A DNA stretch of 64,000 bases from Ceratotherium simum simum (lineage: Eukaryota > Chordata > Mammalia > Perissodactyla > Rhinocerotidae), in the NCBI RefSeq assembly GCF_000283155.1, contig NW_004454177.1, positions 1,920,128 to 1,984,127 on the forward strand. Reading direction: 5' to 3'. Numbering within the stretch: the stretch's first letter is position 1; the number at the start of each line of letters is the position of its first letter. Made by a program: the position numbers and the translations under genes. Shown piece after piece: positions 58,773-64,000 of the stretch. The notes beneath the pieces were generated by a model that made no database searches, was not told the DNA's origin, and saw only the letters and a program-made list of their open reading frames with translations.

Positions 58773-60997
58773 AATGAATCAATGTGTATATGAAAGAATC
58801 AGCAGTGCACATAACTTGCCACTAGGTTTTTGCAAGATTAGGTATATCCCAGTTCTTAGCTAGTCTGGGGAATTTGTGCTGACCTTACTTGATTGCCTGG
58901 GAAGGCTTTCCCTGGCACACTCAGACACAGCTGTCTGTTCAAATATGATCCAACAGCAGTCCGGTTTGTCAAACACCAGAAGCTGGTAGACTTGGTCTTT
59001 TTCACATCTTTAAGCAACATGAAATGAATGTTACAAAGAATTGCTCTGAACCACCTGCTGGCAGTCACCATTTCCCTAGGGCCGGCTGAGTCAGAGACAG
59101 CCACTAGATCCAATTTGGTTTCTCTGATTTAATTGGCAATTTTACTGGAGCTGGAGGGGGCTCGCTTTCATCTCTGGCAGATCTGGCTAAGTCATACATA
59201 GCAAAGGGTCTGGAAGGGAGCTACTCTGGGGCCCTTGGGCCTAGATGGGAAGGCTGCTGGACTCTCATTTCCTTGGGGGTCTCATAGAAGAGGAGCAATG
59301 AGTGGACAGACTAGAGCTGTAGTGCCAGTGGCTGGCCCCTAGGACTAGGACAACCAGTAGGGGGCAGTCACTGCACTGTTCTTGCCCAGGGCCCCAGGCT
59401 GATGGGGAGCAGAGAGCCTTGGTCTTGGGTGTGGTCACATTCATATTGCTATCTGACCCTCAGTCAGTGAGAACCAGTGGCAAGTGTTTTTATTTTTGTT
59501 CTTTGAGGGATATAGTTTTATGAAAGTAACTGAAAAATAAAATCAAATGAAATAATTTTCACATCAGGGGCACAATAAGGGACCTAGAAAGAATGGCATT
59601 TTATTTGGACTTCATGAAGCCATTCCAATGCTGGGGGAAGGAGAACTCTTCTTCTATTTCTTTTCTTCCATTTTTACCCCAACCTTGTACCTTACAAATT
59701 TTGAAGTAGTCCAGACCATATAAGGACCAAAGTAACTGCAAAATCAGGGACCTCATAAGAGACAGCAGGTCAACAACAGTGGTGATCAGTAAATGAAATC
59801 AACAAATCTCAGCACGGCCAGAATGTGGGCCATAAAGCAGAGAGATTGATCAGCACCACTGGAGGGGACCCTCGGCCCTTTAGAGAGAACATGTGAGCCA
59901 TCCAGAGGCCCAGAGGTAGTCCTAGAGGAGCTGGGCTTCCAGCAAATTTGCTGGGGGGACTTATTGTGTATCCCTCTCCCCTCTTTGATTTTAACTCTCT
60001 GGACCTTTGAAGTCTGAGAAACTGAGTTCTACATAATACTAATTCAGGTGACTGCATTGTCACCTGTGTAGAATTAACCGTCTTATCTTGGATTTTTCCT
60101 GATGTGTTTGGGAGAGACAGAGAGGGTGAGGTGAAAGAGAAAAAAGAGACATACCCTTGAGGAGTTTCAGTCATGTCACAGAAGCTGTAACTACAATGTT
60201 GACAGAAGTGCCAGACATGTCAATTCTAAGAAAGAAGATTGGATGAAAAACTTGAAAGCTTGGATGCGACCCTGATTAGTATCAACTGTTATTATAGGAG
60301 GGCTCCTTCATAAAGCTATGCCATGGTGCCACTGAGGAGCATATCTTTCAGGAATGTAGACCCAAATATTCATTGGAATGTACTTTTGCATGTTATACTC
60401 ATGACTGAATATAAAAATCCACTAGTGCCCCATAAAGAACCCTTTCCATAAGATGTAGGCAAAGCAGGTAGAGGTCTAATACAAATGCTCTGAGAAGAAG
60501 ATAGGAGCATTAGATGCCAAGAGTTGATTGAAGGAGTAAGCATGACCCACACTATTAAGAAGTCACACTTGACTAGCTGCAAGCTGATGAATTAATTGAA
60601 TAAAGCAAAACTGAAGAAAATCAAAGCATTTAAATGCACACACACAAGAACAGACATACACAACACACACACCACACTTGACTCAAAGGTCCATTAGCTT
60701 CTCCTTATTGGAAAACCTTAACTAATCAATTCATGTCAATCAGATGGCAAAACATATAGGAAAAACTGATTTCATGTATCTGACATCAGAGAGTGATTGA
60801 GCATCAAATAGTCCCCTAGGCGTTGGCACTGCTGGCAGATTTTTGGAATGTCAAAAATATGGGTCCTTAAATCAAGTATGAACATGAACCCTTTGGAACA
60901 AGAGTTCCTCACATATTAGAACCATTATTTGCTTCATGTTGACCGAAGAGTTCCAATAAAGCCAAAAATAATGCTTTTGAGACAGAAAAGCAAAGCA
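58773..60997. other. unassigned interval with CA repeat
   Basis: No recognised transposon. An interrupted CA repeat lies at 60635-60677. A 121-codon minus-strand frame (59809-60174) resembles nothing known. Confidence 0.4.
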
Positions 60998-61172
60998 GAA
61001 GTTCTTTAACTGAAATGTGCCGAAGAACCACCCAGGAGTTTGTTGAAGAGGCAGATTCCTGGGTTGTACCAAGAGAGACGGGGACTCAGTAAACCTCAAG
61101 CAGAGCCTGGGAATCTCATCTTTAAGCAAGTCCTCAGATGATTCTGGACCATATTCTGAGAAACACTGACTT
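60998..61172 (+). mobile_element. MER5A-like hAT MITE
   Basis: 'gaaccacccaggagtttgtt', 'gaggcagattcctgggttgt', 'agcagagcctgggaatctca' and 'attctgagaaacactgac' follow the MER5A consensus order including the 3' inverted repeat. Confidence 0.83.
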
Positions 61173-61218
61173 AACGGCCACCGTTGATCTAATGGAAAAT
61201 GTTACATTAGCCATTTTC

Positions 61219-61245
61219 TTATTTATTTATTTATTTACTTACTTA
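61219..61245 (+). repeat. (TTTA)n microsatellite
   Basis: About six TTTA-type units grading into TTAC units. Confidence 0.95.
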
Positions 61246-61269
61246 TGTAATCAAAACTGATTAATCAGA

Positions 61270-61360
61270 ACTTCACATGGGCCAAATGCTGTGCCAGGGA
61301 TATAGAGACAAATATTGCAGAGTTCCTGCCCTCAAGAAGCTCAGAGTTGAGTGGGGCTTA
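61270..61360 (-). repeat. L2 LINE, 3' terminus
   Basis: 'gggccaaatgctgtgccagg', 'gttcctgccctcaagaagct' and 'cagagttgagtgggg' are a clear antisense L2 end. Confidence 0.8.
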
Positions 61361-63139
61361 AAAATCTTTGAGGGCAGTTTTGTTATTATCTCTTCTCCTA
61401 TTTAGATATTATCTTATCCTATTTACTATTAGAGTAAAAGCAATGTTATTTGTCATAAAGCAATTAAGTGTAAACATTATATGATAGAATCTGTAATCTA
61501 CATGCATCATCTAGTGTAGCAGTTTGTCCAAATTAATTTTAATAGTTCAGAGATTAATCTATTTGATTGTTTATACCAGAATCCCATTTCCAAACACCTG
61601 GGGTCTGTCACATCTCTTTGAATCCTTTAAGTGGAAAACTGAAATTGTTGCCTGAAACGGGAAATTGAGACCACCGGCCCACCACCTACTGGAGGAAATT
61701 AGAGCCTATATCCTACAAAACAGAGGTTTTAACTAACCTAGATGGAATCTGATAATCCAGATAGTTATGAAAGATACTAGGCTACTCTGTGGGTAGGTTT
61801 AAAGCCTCATCTTGGTGTCATAGAAAGTATGATTCTCCATTTGGGGGCTATGGAATCCATGGTACAGATAGTGTTAAGTGATCTTTTCAGGTTGCACTGA
61901 AAATTAGTTGCAAAGTGAGGATGTGAATTTCTACTGTTCATTAAGAATTTGTGATATAATGTCCTTTATGTCTCTTCTTGATCGTGTTTCCTGGGGGAGC
62001 TGGGAATGGCTAAGATAGATGTCTGTGAAAGAATGAATATTGATGATACATTATGGAAGGCTCAATGAAAGTTGTGAATTCACCAGATGCTTGGAAAGTC
62101 AGCAGCTTCTCTTTTATGCATTTCCTTGGCCTAAGCTTGGATGTTTTCCAAGAAGCAGTTACAGAAGCAAGTGGAAGGACCTGATGTGAGTGAGTGTCTG
62201 TGCATGTGTATTTGTGTGTGTGTGTAAACTCTAACTTGTTAAAATGAGGAATGTGTGAGCAACTTTCAAATCTTCCTTTAACTGAATGATGAGCTTAGAT
62301 TTGATGGGAAATCAAATTAGAGGCTGAAAAAAACCTGGATCCTTACTTCTAAGCAAGCTGGCCTCTAGGCAATCATTTTTACGTGAACCAGGTCCTTACT
62401 GCTAAGTTTGCTTAGCAACACGTTTTCTTGATGATGGTTCTCAAAGCAGAGGGAAGTGAATGGAGGTTTGATTAACCACAGGCCATAATGGCTATATCAG
62501 TTTCTTTTGTAAGTGAAAGATTGTCTTTGCATATTCATAAGGGGGTGTCTAAGCAGCACTGCTGGAGCTGTCAAGGCCTCTAGGCTGTGTTGGATTAGTA
62601 AGTGTATGGGAGGCCTCCCAATGGGTGGCCCTGGGGACATTTTTTCACAATCAAGGAATTCAGATTGTACAGATTTTACTCACTGTAAAAGTTGTTAGGC
62701 ATAGAGGGAGGTTATAGAACTTATTTTTCCCATAGATCTTTAAGGGTAGGACAGAAACTCACTGAATAGGTTGAATTCAATACAATCCTGAAGCCTTTGA
62801 AATAAACTGTTACTAGGATGGAAAAGCTAAAGGAAATGTAGTAACTGAGAAGTAGGAAAGTCAGTCCAATTATCACAGCAGCTGGGGGTGGGGGCTAATA
62901 TATAAATTGGACATTATGTGGGATAAAGGATAAATTTTGTATTTTAGGATCATTCAGATTTTCCTAATAATATACTACTGTAATGAGCTTGGCCAAATGG
63001 GTCTAACCTGTTAAAATGTATCTATATAACAGAGTCAGCTGAATTAGGAAACATAAATATAAGGCTTATATTATTTGTACCAGAGTCAACCAATTGCTCA
63101 AGATAAAGCTTTATTTCGTTTACATATTTTTTAACATTG
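61361..63139. other. unassigned interval
   Basis: No recognised transposon; a TG-rich simple repeat at about 62200-62226. No credible gene. Confidence 0.4.
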
Positions 63140-63229
63140 CTTTTAAATGCAGCATCTCATTTGATCCTCCAAGCAAGTTTAACTAAATAATGGGGTCTGG
63201 GCTAAAGTATTTGCATCCTGTCTTAGAAT
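63140..63229 (-). repeat. MIR SINE, left part
   Basis: 'aaatgcagcatctcatttga' and 'tcctccaagcaagtttaac' are an antisense MIR start, interrupted at a TA by the MER2-like element. Confidence 0.6.
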
Positions 63230-63231
63230 TA

Positions 63232-63438
63232 TAGTCATGCGCTGCATAATGACGTTTTGGTCAACGACAGACCGCATATACGACGGTGGTCCCATAGAAT
63301 TAGCACCATATAGCCTAGGTGTGTAGCAGGCTATACCATCTAGGGTTGTGTAAGTACACTCTCTGATGTTCACACAACAACCAAATCTAACGACGCATTA
63401 TTCAGAACGTATCCCTGTCATTAAGCAACACATGACTG
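63232..63438. mobile_element. MER2-like (TcMar-Tigger) MITE, internally deleted
   Basis: Inverted ends 'tagtcatgcgctgcataatg' and complement of 'attaagcaacacatgactg', TA on both sides (63230-63231, 63439-63440), internal 'ccgcatatacgacggtggtc' and 'catatagcctaggtgtgtag'. 207 bases, lacking the same central block as the copy at 32726. Confidence 0.87.
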
Positions 63439-63440
63439 TA

Positions 63441-63492
63441 TAGGCACGGCTAAGCTTAGAATCCCATGCTCTTTCTGTTCAACCACACTGGT
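63441..63492 (-). repeat. MIR SINE, right part
   Basis: 'taagcttagaatcccatgct' and 'ctttctgttcaaccacactg' are the promoter end of the antisense MIR split at 63230. Confidence 0.6.
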
Positions 63493-64000
63493 TCCTTCTG
63501 AACTTGGCATTGTCTAATTCTACAGTTTTATAAAAGCACGATTATGTCAAAGAGTATTCAATTTTAGAAGCTTGACTCTAGAGAGGTGATCGTAGCTACC
63601 TGTCTAAGAATAAATCAGAAATAGATTTCCACACCACTGCTTCCACTGCAGCCTACATTTCACAAAATCTAGGATTGAGGAACATATTCACAAACATGTT
63701 GCAGGAGACAAATGTGAAGGTAAGAGTTGGATTCTTGCAGCAGCTTTAAAATAATTCCTACTCAGGATGCCCTTAGCTTAGTGAGTACACACGCTGAGTA
63801 GTGAAGGCTTTTCAGAGAGTTGGTTTTGCCTGTGAGCTTCTAGAGACCATTTTTTGATTCCTAAATTCAGCTTACGGGAACCTTTAAACAAATGTATGCT
63901 GCATTATTCTCTTTATTCAATTATGACAGTCTTTCCCCCAGCATTTTAATTAGCACTCATTTACTGAGAATTAAACTGTCATTTTAGTTGAACTCAAAGG
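63493..64000. other. unassigned interval
   Basis: No recognised repeat or gene up to the window end. Confidence 0.4.

Overview
This window is mammalian nuclear DNA, almost certainly from an odd-toed ungulate (horse, ass, zebra, rhinoceros or tapir). The evidence is four copies of a tRNA-derived SINE of the ERE type (head 'ggggccggcc', A box 'gtggttaag', body with 'gttagcccagggccaatctt'), which is the hallmark short repeat of Perissodactyla. One further tRNA-headed SINE has a tail unlike the EREs. Deep mammalian repeats (MIR, L2, old L1, MER5- and MER2-like DNA transposons) fill much of the rest. There is no operon, CRISPR array, rRNA, tRNA gene or other prokaryotic feature. The sequence reads as intronic or intergenic DNA, and no known protein-coding gene could be named.

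Layout. 0-13.3 kb is repeat-rich: ERE, MIRs, an L2 split by an ERE, an old L1 also split by an ERE, and an L1 3' stub with perfect target-site duplications. 13.3-21.2 kb holds no transposon I recognise, apart from simple repeats. Inside it sits the best gene-like signal of the window, a 50-codon open reading frame at 17374-17523 with a strong start context that ends exactly at a consensus splice donor; a GC-rich patch with a 161-codon frame lies at 15.5-16.0 kb. 21.2-21.6 kb is the unusual SINE with a perfect 13-base target duplication. 23.8-25.6 kb is a long antisense L2 carrying a MER5/MER20-like insertion. 27.1-31.3 kb has two antisense L1 3' ends. 31.6-37.5 kb and 44-52 kb are MIR/L2 fields with several nested insertions. 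38-44 kb is mostly unique sequence with one young ERE at 40.0 kb. 52.1-54.5 kb is transposon-poor. At 56.5-57.1 kb there is a 595-base assembly gap inside a 5'-truncated L1 that still shows both target duplications. The last 7 kb is sparse, with a MER5 and a second MER2-like element.

How the parts relate. The nested insertions give a relative chronology: L2 and MIR first, then old L1 and the DNA transposons, then ERE and the young L1s. Coding potential is minimal: most open frames above 60 codons are chance or repeat-derived, and those crossing the gap are meaningless. The putative exon, the repeat-poor intervals and two CpG-bearing patches (about 4.4-5.1 kb and 15.5-15.8 kb) are where a function, if any, would be sought. 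I did not find a convincing new biological system. The most testable items are the unassigned exon and the shared architecture of the two MER2-like elements.
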